Of a DNA stretch of 64,000 bases, positions 26,570-36,921 are shown one piece after another. Below the pieces are notes generated by a model. That model saw nothing but the letters and a program-made list of their open reading frames with translations. It made no database searches and was not told the DNA's origin. Source of the DNA: Saliterribacillus persicus (lineage in GTDB: Bacteria; Bacillota; Bacilli; Bacillales; Amphibacillaceae); the NCBI RefSeq assembly GCF_003337485.1, contig NZ_QPJJ01000014.1, forward strand, positions 20,439 through 84,438, given 5' to 3'. The translations under genes and the position numbers were made by a program. The first letter of the stretch is position 1. Each line of letters starts with the position of its first letter.

Positions 26570-27553
26570 ATGCAATATCGTCAATTTGGAAAAACAGATA
26601 TGAAAATTAGTGAGTTGAGCTTTGGTACTTGGGCAATCGGTGGTGCGTGGGGGCAAACTAACGATAAAGAATCCTTAAATGCTCTAGCACGTGCAATGGA
26701 TGAAGGGGTAAACTTCTTTGATACTGCTGACGTTTATGGCGATGGTCATAGTGAGGAGCTCCTTGCAAAAGCAACGAAAGGAAAAGAATCTGAAATCTAC
26801 ATAGCATCTAAATTTTGCCGTGCTGGAGATATAAATGATCCAGAAACATATTCTGAAAAATCGGTGACAAATTATGTAGAGAATAGTTTAAAAAGATTAG
26901 AGCGTGAGCAATTAGATTTAATTCAAATTCACTGCCCACCAATTGAAATTATTCGTGATGGAGCTGTCTTTGAAGTACTAGATAAACTAAAGCAACAAGG
27001 GAAAATTCGTCATTATGGAGTTAGTGTGGAAACGGTGGAAGAAGGATTACTATCCATGGAGAATCCAAATGTAGCTGCTCTTCAAGTTATTTTTAATATG
27101 TTCCGTCAAAAGCCAATCACAGAATTATTCCCAACGGCTATAGAAAAGAATGTTGGTATATTAGCACGTGTTCCGCTAGCAAGTGGTCTTTTAACTGGAA
27201 AATTCTCAACGAATCACACATTTGAAAAGGATGATCATCGTAAATTTAATCGAGATGGGCAAGCCTTTAATGTCGGTGAAACTTTTGCTGGACTCCCGTT
27301 TGAAAAAGGGGTAGAGCTCAGCAAGGAATTAGAATGGATAGCAGAGGGTCGTGGAAATATGACAAGGGCCGCTCTTAAATGGATACTAAATCATGATGCA
27401 ATTTCTGCGGTTATCCCAGGCTTTAAAAATGTGAAGCAAGTAGAAGATAATTTAGCTGCGGTTAAGGTTCCTGAATATAGTGAAGAAGAACTGGCGCGCT
27501 TACGTGATTTTTATCAAGAAAAAGTTCATGATAATATCCGTGGACCTTATTAA
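26570..27553 (+). CDS. Aldo/keto reductase (AKR11/YqkF-type sugar or aldehyde oxidoreductase)
   Basis: 327 residues from the ATG at 26570; AAAAAGGAG lies 7 nt before it, whereas the ATG at 26564 is too close. The N-terminus RQFGKTDMKISELSFGTWAIGG and catalytic residues (Asp and Tyr in FFDTADVYG, Lys in IASKF, His in IQIHCPP) are intact. The NADP-binding end AVIPGFKNVKQVEDNL is typical. The substrate is unknown. It lies between the SDR gene and the ROK repressor on the same strand, so a common sugar pathway is plausible. Confidence 0.82.
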   Translation: MQYRQFGKTDMKISELSFGTWAIGGAWGQTNDKESLNALARAMDEGVNFFDTADVYGDGHSEELLAKATKGKESEIYIASKFCRAGDINDPETYSEKSVTNYVENSLKRLEREQLDLIQIHCPPIEIIRDGAVFEVLDKLKQQGKIRHYGVSVETVEEGLLSMENPNVAALQVIFNMFRQKPITELFPTAIEKNVGILARVPLASGLLTGKFSTNHTFEKDDHRKFNRDGQAFNVGETFAGLPFEKGVELSKELEWIAEGRGNMTRAALKWILNHDAISAVIPGFKNVKQVEDNLAAVKVPEYSEEELARLRDFYQEKVHDNIRGPY

Positions 27554-27622
27554 AAAGCCTGTGTAACTAGCTAGAAAATGATATAATGGTTGCAGAATGA
27601 AAAGGAAGTTGAGGAGAACAGG

Positions 27623-28819
27623 ATGCAACGAGGTAGCTTTCAGTGGATGAAATCACTTAATAAATCGATTATTATAAATAAAATAAGAACAGAAGGACCT
27701 ATTTCTAGGGCCCAAATTGCAAAAGATACAGAATTGACGCCTCCTACAGTAGGTTCAATTGTAAAGGAATTGTTGGAGCAAGACCTGGTGAAAGAAAGTC
27801 AGTTAGGAACCTCGCAAGGTGGACGAAAACCAACGATGTTAATTCTAAATACAAAAGCATTTTATATTTTAGGTATAGATGTAGGTCCTGAGGATATTTT
27901 ATTTATTTTATCAGATTTATCAGGTGAAGTAATCGATGAGGATACCCAAACGATTACGGAAGCATTGAAGAGAAAAAGCTTCTTAGCTTTATTGACGAAT
28001 GGAATCGATGGATTGATAGCGAAGCACCCCTCAAAGGAATTAATGGGAATTGGTGTAGCTATGCACGGGATTGTTGATGCTAGTGAAGGAGTGGCGGTTT
28101 TTGCTCCAAATCTACAGCTACGTAATATCCCAATTAAGCAATATTTAGAAGAGAAATATAATCAAAATGTTAAGGTAGAAAATGATGCAAAGGCTTTAGC
28201 ATTAGGCGAAGCTTGGCTAAAAAATGAGACCCCAGATAAGAATATGATTGCTGTCAATATTGGTAGAGGAATTGGTGCGGGAATTGTTATTGATGGTAAG
28301 CTGTATCATGGTGAGCATGGAATTGCTGGGGAGATTGGTCATATGACAATTGATCCAAACGGAAAAAGATGTTCCTGTGGAAATGATGGCTGCTTACAAA
28401 CTATAGCTGCTGGCCCTTCTATCGCAGAACGTGCCAACGAATTAATTCGTCAAGGGCAATCGAGTCTTCTTGCAGAATGGAGTCTAGAGGATTTAACAGG
28501 TGAAATGGTTCACCGTGCCGCTAAAAAAGGGGATGTACTAGCTACCCAAGTTTTATATGAAGCTGGGCAATATATAGGAATTGCGTTAACAAACCTTATT
28601 CACATCTGCAATCCAAGTAAGATTATAATTGGTGGCGGTGTGTCAAAAGCAGGAGATTATATCCTAGAGCCAATTCGAGAGATGATTCAAACAAAGGTAA
28701 TATCACAAGAAGCGCAACAAACCTCGGTCCAAATTTCAGAATTAGGGGAATATGGATCTGCAATGGGTGCTGTTGCACTCATTCTAAGTGAAATGTTTGA
28801 GCCTAATCTCAACAACTAA
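27623..28819 (+). CDS. ROK-family transcriptional repressor (XylR/NagC type)
   Basis: 398 residues from the ATG at 27623 (GAGGAG at 27611-27616). An N-terminal winged helix (about 15-70: INKIRTEGPISRAQIAKDTE and PPTVGSIVKELL) is followed by a ROK sugar-kinase-like domain with GIDVGPEDI, VNIGRGIGAGIV and the zinc-binding CSCGNDGCLQ motif. The catalytic-type region GVAMHGIVD is present, as in regulators that bind free sugars. Length agrees with xylose repressors. It probably controls the SDR/aldo-keto reductase genes upstream or xylan genes nearby; the ligand is inferred only by context. A TATAAT at 27582-27587 is a candidate own promoter. Confidence 0.85.
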   Translation: MQRGSFQWMKSLNKSIIINKIRTEGPISRAQIAKDTELTPPTVGSIVKELLEQDLVKESQLGTSQGGRKPTMLILNTKAFYILGIDVGPEDILFILSDLSGEVIDEDTQTITEALKRKSFLALLTNGIDGLIAKHPSKELMGIGVAMHGIVDASEGVAVFAPNLQLRNIPIKQYLEEKYNQNVKVENDAKALALGEAWLKNETPDKNMIAVNIGRGIGAGIVIDGKLYHGEHGIAGEIGHMTIDPNGKRCSCGNDGCLQTIAAGPSIAERANELIRQGQSSLLAEWSLEDLTGEMVHRAAKKGDVLATQVLYEAGQYIGIALTNLIHICNPSKIIIGGGVSKAGDYILEPIREMIQTKVISQEAQQTSVQISELGEYGSAMGAVALILSEMFEPNLNN

Positions 28820-28842
28820 TGATAGAATAATAGTGCACAAAC

Positions 28843-28888
28843 ACACACAAGAAGCTGCTAATGAAATAATAGGCAGCTTTTTGTGTGC
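28843..28888 (+). terminator. Terminator of the ROK gene
   Basis: Stem CACACAAGAAGCTGC (about 28843-28857) with GCAGCTTTTTGTGTG (28873-28887), having internal A/T bulges; the right arm contains the T-run. Confidence 0.72.
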
Positions 28889-29006
28889 AATTATTATTTC
28901 TTTTAAGAATTAATGGTAATCGTACTTATGTATTCACTGCCAATTACAAGATATACTAAAATGCGAATTGGTGAAAATTCTCAGTATGCAATCGCGAGGT
29001 GGAGTT

Positions 29007-29579
29007 TTGTTAAAAAAAGGCGTATTAGTTACCCTTATTTTTCTTATCCTTAGTGCTTGTTCCTCTAATAGTTCAGCGCTTGAAACTGATAATCTAATAG
29101 TAGAAAAAGATGATATTAATATTAATTATGAAGCTGTTGAAAAAGATATTGCAGCAGAAGCTGTTCCCTTTAAAATAAAGTACCCTACCTATATACCTTT
29201 TGATAGTGAAGAAGCAAAAGTGGTTATAACGGCTTGGGAAAAGGATAAGGAAAAGGTTGTAGCTTCTCTTACTTATGCTTCCACAGAAGAAGATGCTAAA
29301 TGGAAAAAAGATTCTTTCGTTCAACCAGTAATTCCCCATGTGCGTTATACAATCGCAAATTTTGATAGATATTTTAGTAGATATGCCAATAAAAGTGAAT
29401 ATAGAGAAATTGAAATTTCGAATAACACAAAAGGATTAATTCAGTATATTTTAGAATCGAATGGCGCAGCATTACATTGGTTTCATGAAGGGAAGGAATA
29501 TAATATTGTTTTAAGGAATTTTAACAATGATAAAGAAAAATTAAAAAAAGAATTGATTAAAATTGCTGATTCCATATAA
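29007..29579 (+). CDS. Putative lipoprotein of unknown function
   Basis: 190 residues if it starts at the TTG at 29007, which follows GAGGTGGAG and gives a normal lipoprotein signal (MLKKGVLVTLIFLILSAC, Cys about residue 18). The open frame reaches further upstream to a GTG with no site. The mature part is Lys/Glu-rich, with the stretch VPFKIKYPTYIPFDSEEAKV reminiscent of DUF4367-like domains (the amphipathic PxYxP element), a weak resemblance. It is probably a membrane-anchored surface protein. It stands alone between two terminators and I do not recognise a function. Confidence 0.65.
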   Translation: MLKKGVLVTLIFLILSACSSNSSALETDNLIVEKDDININYEAVEKDIAAEAVPFKIKYPTYIPFDSEEAKVVITAWEKDKEKVVASLTYASTEEDAKWKKDSFVQPVIPHVRYTIANFDRYFSRYANKSEYREIEISNNTKGLIQYILESNGAALHWFHEGKEYNIVLRNFNNDKEKLKKELIKIADSI

Positions 29580-29590
29580 ATCTCCCCATC

Positions 29591-29625
29591 AAAAAAAGGA
29601 CTTCCAATTCGGAAGTCCTTCTTTA
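29591..29625. terminator. Bidirectional terminator between the lipoprotein gene and galM
   Basis: Perfect 10-bp stem AAGGACTTCC (29596-29605) with GGAAGTCCTT (29611-29620). It has T-rich tails on both strands, serving the convergent lipoprotein and gal genes. Confidence 0.9.
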
Positions 29626-29654
29626 TATCCTATCACTCAACTAAAAATGTGAGC

Positions 29655-30698
29655 TTAAAAAGTTCCAAAAGTAAAAGTTGTTTTAGTAAAATACTTTTCA
29701 TCTTTTTCTAACCAAACGGAAGGGAATCCGTCATGATGAATAGAAGCAGGTGAAGCTTGTGTCTCTAAACATAGCCCTAAATACTTGGCTGATTCACGTT
29801 CTCGCAAGTTTAAGTCCTCTGGTAGATTATTAGACGTGTACATCACAACACCAGGCTGATCTGTCGTAACTTTTAATTCACGCCCACTTTTTTCTTCGCG
29901 AACCTGTGCGCTTACTGGTTTATTATGGTTGAAAATAAAATAGTGATCGTAGCCATGATTTGCGACTAGATTTTGTTTATCATCTGAATCAATTCCATCT
30001 TTCATTAGACGGCCATTTCTGAAGTCATACGTGCTATTTGCTACATCTAGCTTTTGACCAGTAGGAATTAATTCCTCATCAAGCTCAACGAATTGATCAC
30101 TATCAAGTGTGATTTCATGATTTTGAATATCTTCTTTTAAATTCCCACTTAAATTAAAGTAGGAATGATTTGTGGTCGTTAAGACTGTTTTTTGATCCGC
30201 AAGACCTTCATAAGTAATGGTAAACGCATTGTTGTTATTTAATGTATACGTTACAGTCATTTGAAGATTTCCTGGATAGCCATTATCACCATCTGCACTA
30301 TTAAGTGACAAGGTAAGTCCTACTTCATGTGCATTTTCAAACGGTACAACCTTCCAAATGGAATTATGAAAAGCTGGATTACCACCATGTAAATGGTGCT
30401 CTCCTTCATTTTTTGGAACGGTATAGCTTTTCCCGTCAATTTCAAACTGAGCTTTTTCGATTCTCCCTGCTACGCGACCAATCAGAGCTCCGAAAAAACC
30501 AGGATTAACTAAATAGTCCGCATAATCCTTAAAACCAACGACAACATTTTCAAGCTTGCCTTCACGATCTGGTGTTAATATTTTCGTAATGATACCACCA
30601 AAATCAAGAATGGATACGGCCATTCCATTATCGTTTACAAGTGTGAATTCTTTCCATTGTTGCTCTTTAACTGTCAGTGCTTCTGTGTTAATCTGCAT
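29655..30698 (-). CDS. galM: Aldose 1-epimerase (galactose mutarotase)
   Basis: 347 residues, the usual GalM length. Motifs include NVVVGFKDYADYL, GRVAGRIEKAQFEIDGKSY, the substrate His in EGEHHLHGG, TTNHSYFNLSG with the catalytic His, and CLETQASPASIHH with the catalytic Glu. It converts beta- to alpha-D-galactose for GalK. It is the last gene of galK-galE-galT-galM, 14 nt after galT, with GGAGGTAAC before its ATG. Confidence 0.95.
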   Translation of the reverse strand: MQINTEALTVKEQQWKEFTLVNDNGMAVSILDFGGIITKILTPDREGKLENVVVGFKDYADYLVNPGFFGALIGRVAGRIEKAQFEIDGKSYTVPKNEGEHHLHGGNPAFHNSIWKVVPFENAHEVGLTLSLNSADGDNGYPGNLQMTVTYTLNNNNAFTITYEGLADQKTVLTTTNHSYFNLSGNLKEDIQNHEITLDSDQFVELDEELIPTGQKLDVANSTYDFRNGRLMKDGIDSDDKQNLVANHGYDHYFIFNHNKPVSAQVREEKSGRELKVTTDQPGVVMYTSNNLPEDLNLRERESAKYLGLCLETQASPASIHHDGFPSVWLEKDEKYFTKTTFTFGTF

Positions 30699-30712
30699 TG
30701 AATTGTTACCTC

Positions 30713-32227
30713 CTATTTTGCTTCGTTTCCATAAGCAAGAAAACGCTTAAAGGCTGCTCGGCCTTTGTCATCCGTTTTATAGACACCGGCGTCTTCTAAT
30801 ACACGGGTGAATTTTTTGCCGAGCTCATCTTCTAATAACTGGTCGACATTTTCATTCGTTACGTTAGCGTTTCTTTCTACTATTGATTGTACCCAATCTT
30901 GGTGATATTCTGCAACGTTAACCGATTCCCCAAGTAGATACTTTTTAATCGTTTCTATTTCATCTTTTAAGCGAGGAGGTAATACTGCAAGACCCATAAC
31001 TTCAATTAGACCAATATTTTCTTTTTTAATATGGTGAACATCTGCATGTGGGTGAAAGATCCCAAGTGGATGTTCATCTGACGTACGATTGTTTCGTAAG
31101 ACAAGGTCTAATTCAAACTTTTCATCGCGCTTTCTAGCAATTGGTGTAATCGTGTTATGCGGTGTATCGTCCGTATAGGCAAAAATACCAGCATCCGCGT
31201 CACTGTAAGACTGCCATTTATTTAAAATAGATTCACCGGCATTAACTAGCTCCTCACGGTTCTCACTACGAAGCCTGATAACCGAAAGTGGCCACTTCAC
31301 TATATGTGCTTCCACGCTAGCAAATTGATCAAGTGTAAAAGAGAACTCTTCATCTGCTTCTGTCATTGCAAAGGTATATCTTCCACCTTGATAATGGTCA
31401 TGGGATAAAATACTGCCACCAACTATAGGTAAATCAGCATTAGAGCCAATAAAATAATGTGGGAATTTTTCTACAAAAGCAGTTAATCTAGCAAATGAAC
31501 CTCGGTCTATTTTCATTGGTCGATGCTCACGTGCAAAAATGATGCTGTGCTCATTATAATAAACGTATGGAGAGTATTGGAAAAACCAAGGCTCACCTTC
31601 TAATGGAACTTCTATAATGCGGTGATTAGAGCGAGCAGGATGGCCAATACGACCAACATATCCCTCATTTTCAGCGCAAAGCAAACACTTTGGATAGCTG
31701 ACATTTTGCTTCATCGCACGTTCACGTTTTATTTGTTCAGGGTCCTTCTCAGGCTTCGATAGATTTATTGTAATATCAAGAGCGCCATATGGTGAAGGTG
31801 TTTTATAGTGAATGTTTTTTGCAATTCGTTTTGTTTGAATGTAATTAATATCCTGGCTTAAGCGATAGAAATAATCAGTTGCAGCTTCCGGTGCTGTTTG
31901 ATATTTTTCATAAAACAAAGCATTCACCCTAGATGGTAAGGGTAGGCATACATCCATTATTTTTGATGACAGTATTTCTTTTTCGTCTAAGATATCCTCT
32001 ACAACATTTGTTTCCACCGCAGCAGAAAGTAAAGCATCCAAAATATCTGGTAGATCTAACTCTTTAAACTCCGGAAAATCCTCCACAGCATTTACATCAA
32101 AGCTTGCTTGTTGAAGTAGCCCTAGAACTTGATTTCGGACATAAATGTGATCACTAGTTTCAATTAAATTTAATTCGATTGTCTTTTGAACAAATGCTTC
32201 CACTAATGCGGAAATTTTTTCTTCCAT
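30713..32227 (-). CDS. galT: UDP-glucose--hexose-1-phosphate uridylyltransferase (Firmicutes type)
   Basis: 504 residues from the ATG at 32227, chosen because GGAAAGGATG lies just upstream; the longer frame would read into galE. This is the longer GalT type 2 of Firmicutes, unrelated in length to the 350-residue enterobacterial enzyme. Landmarks are SRVNALFYEKY, the His-rich ILSHDHYQGGRYTF active-site motif, LCAENEGYVGR and HPHADVHHIKKENIG. It exchanges UMP between UDP-glucose and galactose-1-phosphate. It starts 2 nt after galE ends. Confidence 0.95.
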   Translation of the reverse strand: MEEKISALVEAFVQKTIELNLIETSDHIYVRNQVLGLLQQASFDVNAVEDFPEFKELDLPDILDALLSAAVETNVVEDILDEKEILSSKIMDVCLPLPSRVNALFYEKYQTAPEAATDYFYRLSQDINYIQTKRIAKNIHYKTPSPYGALDITINLSKPEKDPEQIKRERAMKQNVSYPKCLLCAENEGYVGRIGHPARSNHRIIEVPLEGEPWFFQYSPYVYYNEHSIIFAREHRPMKIDRGSFARLTAFVEKFPHYFIGSNADLPIVGGSILSHDHYQGGRYTFAMTEADEEFSFTLDQFASVEAHIVKWPLSVIRLRSENREELVNAGESILNKWQSYSDADAGIFAYTDDTPHNTITPIARKRDEKFELDLVLRNNRTSDEHPLGIFHPHADVHHIKKENIGLIEVMGLAVLPPRLKDEIETIKKYLLGESVNVAEYHQDWVQSIVERNANVTNENVDQLLEDELGKKFTRVLEDAGVYKTDDKGRAAFKRFLAYGNEAK

Positions 32228-32229
32228 GT

Positions 32230-33225
32230 TTATGCATCCTTTCCGTAGCCATCTGGATGTGCTTGATGCCAATTCCAGGCATCTTCGATAATTCGAGTAA
32301 TATCCGTTCTTTTTGGTTTCCAGCCTAACGTTTTTTGTGCTTTATCAGATGATGCGATCAATGTACTTGGATCACCTGCGCGTCTTGGTGCTACTTTAGC
32401 CGGAATTTCATGATCTGTTACCTTACGTGCTGTATCAATAATTTCTTTAACAGAGAATCCTTGCGAGCTTCCTAGATTAAAAATGTTACTTTCTCCACCG
32501 TTTTGGAGGTAGTTAAGTGCTAATACATGGGCGTCAATCAAATCTTCCACATGTACGTAATCACGGATACAGGTTCCGTCTGGCGTATCATAATCTTCGC
32601 CGAAAATTGAAATATGCTCACGTTGGTTTAAAGCGACCTGAAGAACAATTGGAATCAAATGTGATTCTGGACGATGATCCTCACCAATTTCTCCCGTCTG
32701 GCGTGCACCAGCAACATTAAAATAACGAAGAGAAACATAACGGATTCCATGGGCAATCTCACACCATTTCATCATTTTTTCCATCGTAAGCTTGGTTTCA
32801 CCATACGTGCTTGTAGGTAATGTTGGCATTGCTTCAGTGATTGGTACTTGTTCTGGCTCCCCGTAAGTAGCGGCAGTAGAAGAAAAGACAATATTTTTCA
32901 CATCGAATTCTGTCATTGCTTGCAGTAATACTTGTGTTCCGTATACATTGTTATCAAAATATTTTAATGGAACCTCCATCGATTCTCCAACAAGGGAGTT
33001 AGCCGCAAAATGCACAACACCTTCAATATTTTCATGACTAAACACTTCTCTTAAAAATTCAATATCACGAATATCACCACGGTAGAAGCTGGCTTTTTCG
33101 TGGACAGCATCTTCGTGTCCAGTTTCTAAGCTATCAATTACCACGACATCTTTTCCTTGGTCAATCAGTTGATATACGGCGTGCGAACCAATGTAACCGG
33201 CACCGCCTAATACTAAAATACTCAT
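32230..33225 (-). CDS. galE: UDP-glucose 4-epimerase
   Basis: 331 residues. NAD-binding [12 protein letters not shown] at the start, [12 protein letters not shown], the catalytic Tyr-x3-Lys in [12 protein letters not shown] with the upstream Ser/Thr in [17 protein letters not shown], and the C-terminal [10 protein letters not shown] are all typical. It interconverts UDP-galactose and UDP-glucose. The ribosome binding site GAGGAGG overlaps the end of galK, 2 nt upstream, so translation is likely coupled. Confidence 0.97.
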   Translation of the reverse strand: MSILVLGGAGYIGSHAVYQLIDQGKDVVVIDSLETGHEDAVHEKASFYRGDIRDIEFLREVFSHENIEGVVHFAANSLVGESMEVPLKYFDNNVYGTQVLLQAMTEFDVKNIVFSSTAATYGEPEQVPITEAMPTLPTSTYGETKLTMEKMMKWCEIAHGIRYVSLRYFNVAGARQTGEIGEDHRPESHLIPIVLQVALNQREHISIFGEDYDTPDGTCIRDYVHVEDLIDAHVLALNYLQNGGESNIFNLGSSQGFSVKEIIDTARKVTDHEIPAKVAPRRAGDPSTLIASSDKAQKTLGWKPKRTDITRIIEDAWNWHQAHPDGYGKDA

Positions 33226-33227
33226 TC

Positions 33228-34406
33228 TTATTCCTCCTCTGTTAATAATTTTGCCCCGTCACCAATCGCTGCTTCGTAAAAGGTAGGTGCATACCCAATT
33301 TTAGTTTCATATACAGACTTAATTTCTTCTTTAAAAAGATCTGCTTTTTGTTTCTCTACAATGGCAATCGCACATCCGCCAAATCCTGCTCCGGTCATGC
33401 GGGCTCCTAATACTCCAGGAAGCTCCCAAGCGGTTTCGGCGATCGTATCTAATTCGGTGCCTGTCACCTCGTAATCATCTCTTAACGAAATATGTGATTG
33501 ATTGACAAGTTCGCCAAAAGCTTCAAGCTCTCCTGCTTTTAATTTTTTCAAGGCTTCGATTGTGCGTGCATTCTCATAAACGGCGTGTTTTGCGCGCTTT
33601 TGGTCTGTGCTATTTTTAATTTTATCTTTGTGCTGCTCGAATTGTTCAGGTGTGAGTTCTCCTAGGGAACGAATCGATAATGTTTCTTGCAAGTTTGCTA
33701 ACGCACGTTCACATTCTGAGCGTCGTTCATTGTATTTAGAGTCTGCTAACTCGCGTCTTTTATTAGTATTTATAATAACAATCGAATGATCATCAAGCTC
33801 AATTGGTGCATATTCATATTTTAATGTGTCACAATCAAGCAGCATGGCGTGATCTTTTTTTCCTTTACCAATTGCGAATTGATCCATAATTCCAGAGTTA
33901 ACACCGATAAATTTATTTTCAACCAATTGACCGATTTGAACCATGCGAATACGATCAATATCTAAACCAAATAAATGCTCAAGCATCACTCCAGTTACAA
34001 GCTCGATTGAAGCAGATGAAGATAAACCTGCGCCGTTTGGAATATTACCATAGAATAGAACGTCAAAACCTTGCTTGATTTCAAAGCCTTCTTCAAGGAA
34101 GTAATGTAGCATTCCTTTCGGGTAATTCGTCCAATCATCTTCTTTTTTATAGCTTAAATCATCTAACGACACTTCTATTATACCTTTTTCGGGAAAGTTA
34201 TCAGAGTAAAAACGCAAGGTGCGATCATCTCTTTTTGCTGCTATTGCATATGTTCCAAATGAAATGGCAGCAGGGAAAACGTGACCTCCATTATAATCTG
34301 TATGCTCACCGATTAAATTTATCCTGCCAGGTGCAAAAAAGGATTGTGTAGTAGCTGTACTTTTAAAAACTTGATCAAATTTCTGTTTTAGTTGAGTTGT
34401 ATGCAT
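33228..34406 (-). CDS. galK: Galactokinase
   Basis: 392 residues with the galactokinase signature [16 protein letters not shown] near residue 27, the GHMP ATP loop [24 protein letters not shown] with the catalytic Asp, and [11 protein letters not shown] near the end. It phosphorylates alpha-D-galactose and is the first gene of the minus-strand Leloir operon. CTAGGAGGTT precedes the ATG. The 160-bp upstream region is very AT-rich, with an inverted AATTAAATTAATTTA stretch near 34436-34450 that could be an operator; no regulator gene is adjacent. Confidence 0.96.
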   Translation of the reverse strand: MHTTQLKQKFDQVFKSTATTQSFFAPGRINLIGEHTDYNGGHVFPAAISFGTYAIAAKRDDRTLRFYSDNFPEKGIIEVSLDDLSYKKEDDWTNYPKGMLHYFLEEGFEIKQGFDVLFYGNIPNGAGLSSSASIELVTGVMLEHLFGLDIDRIRMVQIGQLVENKFIGVNSGIMDQFAIGKGKKDHAMLLDCDTLKYEYAPIELDDHSIVIINTNKRRELADSKYNERRSECERALANLQETLSIRSLGELTPEQFEQHKDKIKNSTDQKRAKHAVYENARTIEALKKLKAGELEAFGELVNQSHISLRDDYEVTGTELDTIAETAWELPGVLGARMTGAGFGGCAIAIVEKQKADLFKEEIKSVYETKIGYAPTFYEAAIGDGAKLLTEEE

Positions 34407-34515
34407 GATTAATAACCTCCTAGAATTATAGACTTAATTAAATTAATTTATTAACTTTATTTTAAGCGATACAAATAGAAATTACAAGTCTAACAAGAGG
34501 TGAGTTTCCCATTAA

Positions 34516-34556
34516 AGATAAAAAACAGCCTAACCCGTTTAAGGGATAGGCTGTTT
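34516..34556 (-). terminator. Terminator of yitJ-metE
   Basis: Stem of 13 positions, AACAGCCTAACCC (34524-34536) with GGGATAGGCTGTT (34543-34555), one mismatch; on the minus strand it is followed by TTTTTATC. Confidence 0.87.
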
Positions 34557-34572
34557 TAAGGAGTTGGAGATA

Positions 34573-36864
34573 CTATTTTTGTTCGGTAAGGGCTAACTTA
34601 CGTACTTCTTTTGCGGCAGTTATCATATTCTCTAATGCTGCGATCGTTTCAGGCTCTTGTCTTGTTTTTAATCCGCAATCTGGATTAATCCAAAACTTTT
34701 CAATCGAGATTGTTTCAAGTGCACGTGAAATGTTTTTCTTTAATTCTTCCACACTTGGCACACGTGGGCTGTGAATATCATAAACACCTAATCCAATTTC
34801 TTTTTCATAATTATTTTCCTCGAAGGTGCTGATAAGCTCACCGTGGCTACGTGATGTTTCAATAGAGATTACATCTGCATCCAATTCATCAATCGCTTCA
34901 TATATTTCTCCGAATTCCGAATAACACATATGGGTATGAATTTGTGTCTCAGGTTTAACAGTAGCGGTAGCTAAACGGAATGCTTCGACTGCTGCATCTA
35001 GATAGGTTTTCCACTTTTGTTTATCTAAAGGCAACCCTTCGCGAAGTGCTGGTTCATCAACCTGGATAATATTAATACCAGCTTCTTCTAGCGCTAATAC
35101 TTCCTTCTCTAATGCAAGAGCAATTTGATTTAATACAGTAAAGCGAGGTAGTCCGTCATGTACAAATGACCAGTTTAAAATGGTAATCGGTCCGGTTAAC
35201 ATTCCTTTTACAGGCTTATCAGTTAACGACTGTGCATAGGTGATATCCTCAACTGTGATTGCTTTTTCAAAAGCTACATCACCAACAATTAATGGTGGTT
35301 TTACACAACGAGAACCATAGGACTGAACCCAGCCATATTCCGTCACATTAAACCCTGCAAGCTTTTCACCAAAGTATTCCACCATGTCTGTGCGTTCAAA
35401 TTCCCCATGCACAAGTACATCAAGGTCTAAATCTTCTTGAATTTGAATCCATTTTTTTGTTTCATTTTGAACAAATGTAGTATATTCTTCGTTTGAAATG
35501 TCACCCTGACGCCATGCTCTTCTTGTTTGCTTAACTTCCTGTGTTTGTGGCAAGCTTCCGATTGTTGTTGTCGGTAATAGTGGTAATTGTAAAAGCTCAC
35601 GTTGTTTTTTGATTCGTTCACTAAAGCTTAAAGAACGATAAGTATTTTCAAGATCAAGTGTTTCAAGCTCTTGTTTTACATTTTCATTATTACGATAAGT
35701 TGATGTATTTAGAGCATGAAGACTTTCCTTGTTTTTATTGAATATTGCTTGCACCTGTTCGATGCCATTTTCACTTGCGTGCGTGATAGCATATATTTCT
35801 TTTATCTTTTCATCTGCAAACGCTAATCCATCTAAAATAACTTTATCAATATTAGCTTCCGATTTAGTTGTCACCGGTACGTGTAAAAGGGAGCAGGATG
35901 GCTGAATAATAATTGTTTCACTTTCCACTGATGCTTCAATTTTCTTTACAAGCTCTAAGCTCTTTTCCAAATCGGCACGCCATACGTTTCTACCATTGAT
36001 AACACCTGCTGCTAAAGCTTTATCTTTTGGAAAACCATATTTTTTAATTTGCTCAAGGTTATCTCCGTGGATAAAGTCAAGGCCTATAGCATCTACTGGT
36101 AACTGGATAACCTCTTTATAATTTTGAACTGTTTCAAAATAGGTTTGTAAAATGATTTTGCTTTTTGGTACGGCTTCTTTTAGCTTTTTGTACGTATCTT
36201 TTACTAATTCTAATTCCTTCTCAGATAAGTTTGTTCCTAGAATCGGCTCATCAATTTGGATCCATGCGGCACCCGCTGCACTTAATTCTTGTAAAACTTG
36301 AATATAAAGTGGGGTAAAGGCATCGATTAAATCGTTTAATTGTGCTTCACTATAACCCTTTGATAGTTTAATAAAGGTTACAGGTCCTAGTAAAACAGGC
36401 TTGGCTTCAATCCCTAACTCCTCTTTTGCTTCGTTGTAATAATGGAGCACACGGTTTTGGACAAGGGTTGGTTTGACGTTATTTAATTCTGGTACGATGT
36501 AGTGATAATTGGTATTAAACCATTTGGTCATTTCAGCGGCAACAGCATTTTTCTCACCACGCGCAATTGCGAAATAGGTATCTAAGTCTGTCGCATTATG
36601 ATTCGTTTGGAATCTTTCCGGAATGGCACCAAACATTACTGCTGTATCTAATACGTGATCATAAAAGGAAAAATCACCTACTGGAATAAGATCTATTCCT
36701 AATTCTTGTTGCTTTTTTAAATTTTCTAAACGCAATGCAGTAGTTCTTTCTAATAGCGTTTCTTCTGTAATTGATTTGCTCCAGTATGCTTCTAATGCAT
36801 TTTTCCATTCTCTTTTTTCTCCGATTCTTGGGTAACCTAAATTTGAACTAATAAATTTTGTCAT
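34573..36864 (-). CDS. metE: Cobalamin-independent methionine synthase
   Basis: 763 residues, standard MetE length. The N-terminal half begins [16 protein letters not shown]. The C-terminal catalytic half has [27 protein letters not shown], and zinc ligands in THMCYSEF (His, Cys), a Glu in ISIETSRSH, and Cys in NPDCGLKTR. It transfers the methyl group of 5-methyltetrahydrofolate-polyglutamate to homocysteine. It lies 57 nt after yitJ with AAAGGAGC upstream and no separate promoter or riboswitch visible, so the S-box ahead of yitJ should control both. Confidence 0.97.
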   Translation of the reverse strand: MTKFISSNLGYPRIGEKREWKNALEAYWSKSITEETLLERTTALRLENLKKQQELGIDLIPVGDFSFYDHVLDTAVMFGAIPERFQTNHNATDLDTYFAIARGEKNAVAAEMTKWFNTNYHYIVPELNNVKPTLVQNRVLHYYNEAKEELGIEAKPVLLGPVTFIKLSKGYSEAQLNDLIDAFTPLYIQVLQELSAAGAAWIQIDEPILGTNLSEKELELVKDTYKKLKEAVPKSKIILQTYFETVQNYKEVIQLPVDAIGLDFIHGDNLEQIKKYGFPKDKALAAGVINGRNVWRADLEKSLELVKKIEASVESETIIIQPSCSLLHVPVTTKSEANIDKVILDGLAFADEKIKEIYAITHASENGIEQVQAIFNKNKESLHALNTSTYRNNENVKQELETLDLENTYRSLSFSERIKKQRELLQLPLLPTTTIGSLPQTQEVKQTRRAWRQGDISNEEYTTFVQNETKKWIQIQEDLDLDVLVHGEFERTDMVEYFGEKLAGFNVTEYGWVQSYGSRCVKPPLIVGDVAFEKAITVEDITYAQSLTDKPVKGMLTGPITILNWSFVHDGLPRFTVLNQIALALEKEVLALEEAGINIIQVDEPALREGLPLDKQKWKTYLDAAVEAFRLATATVKPETQIHTHMCYSEFGEIYEAIDELDADVISIETSRSHGELISTFEENNYEKEIGLGVYDIHSPRVPSVEELKKNISRALETISIEKFWINPDCGLKTRQEPETIAALENMITAAKEVRKLALTEQK

Positions 36865-36921
36865 GTTTTTCCGCTCCTTTAATTTTTAATTTATAGCTTT
36901 CCATTAATAATGGAGAGTAGC

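Noticed and set aside
34425..34430. TATAAT on the minus strand as the galK promoter
   Set aside because: It would place the transcription start inside the ribosome binding site; the true promoter is probably further upstream in the AT-rich region.
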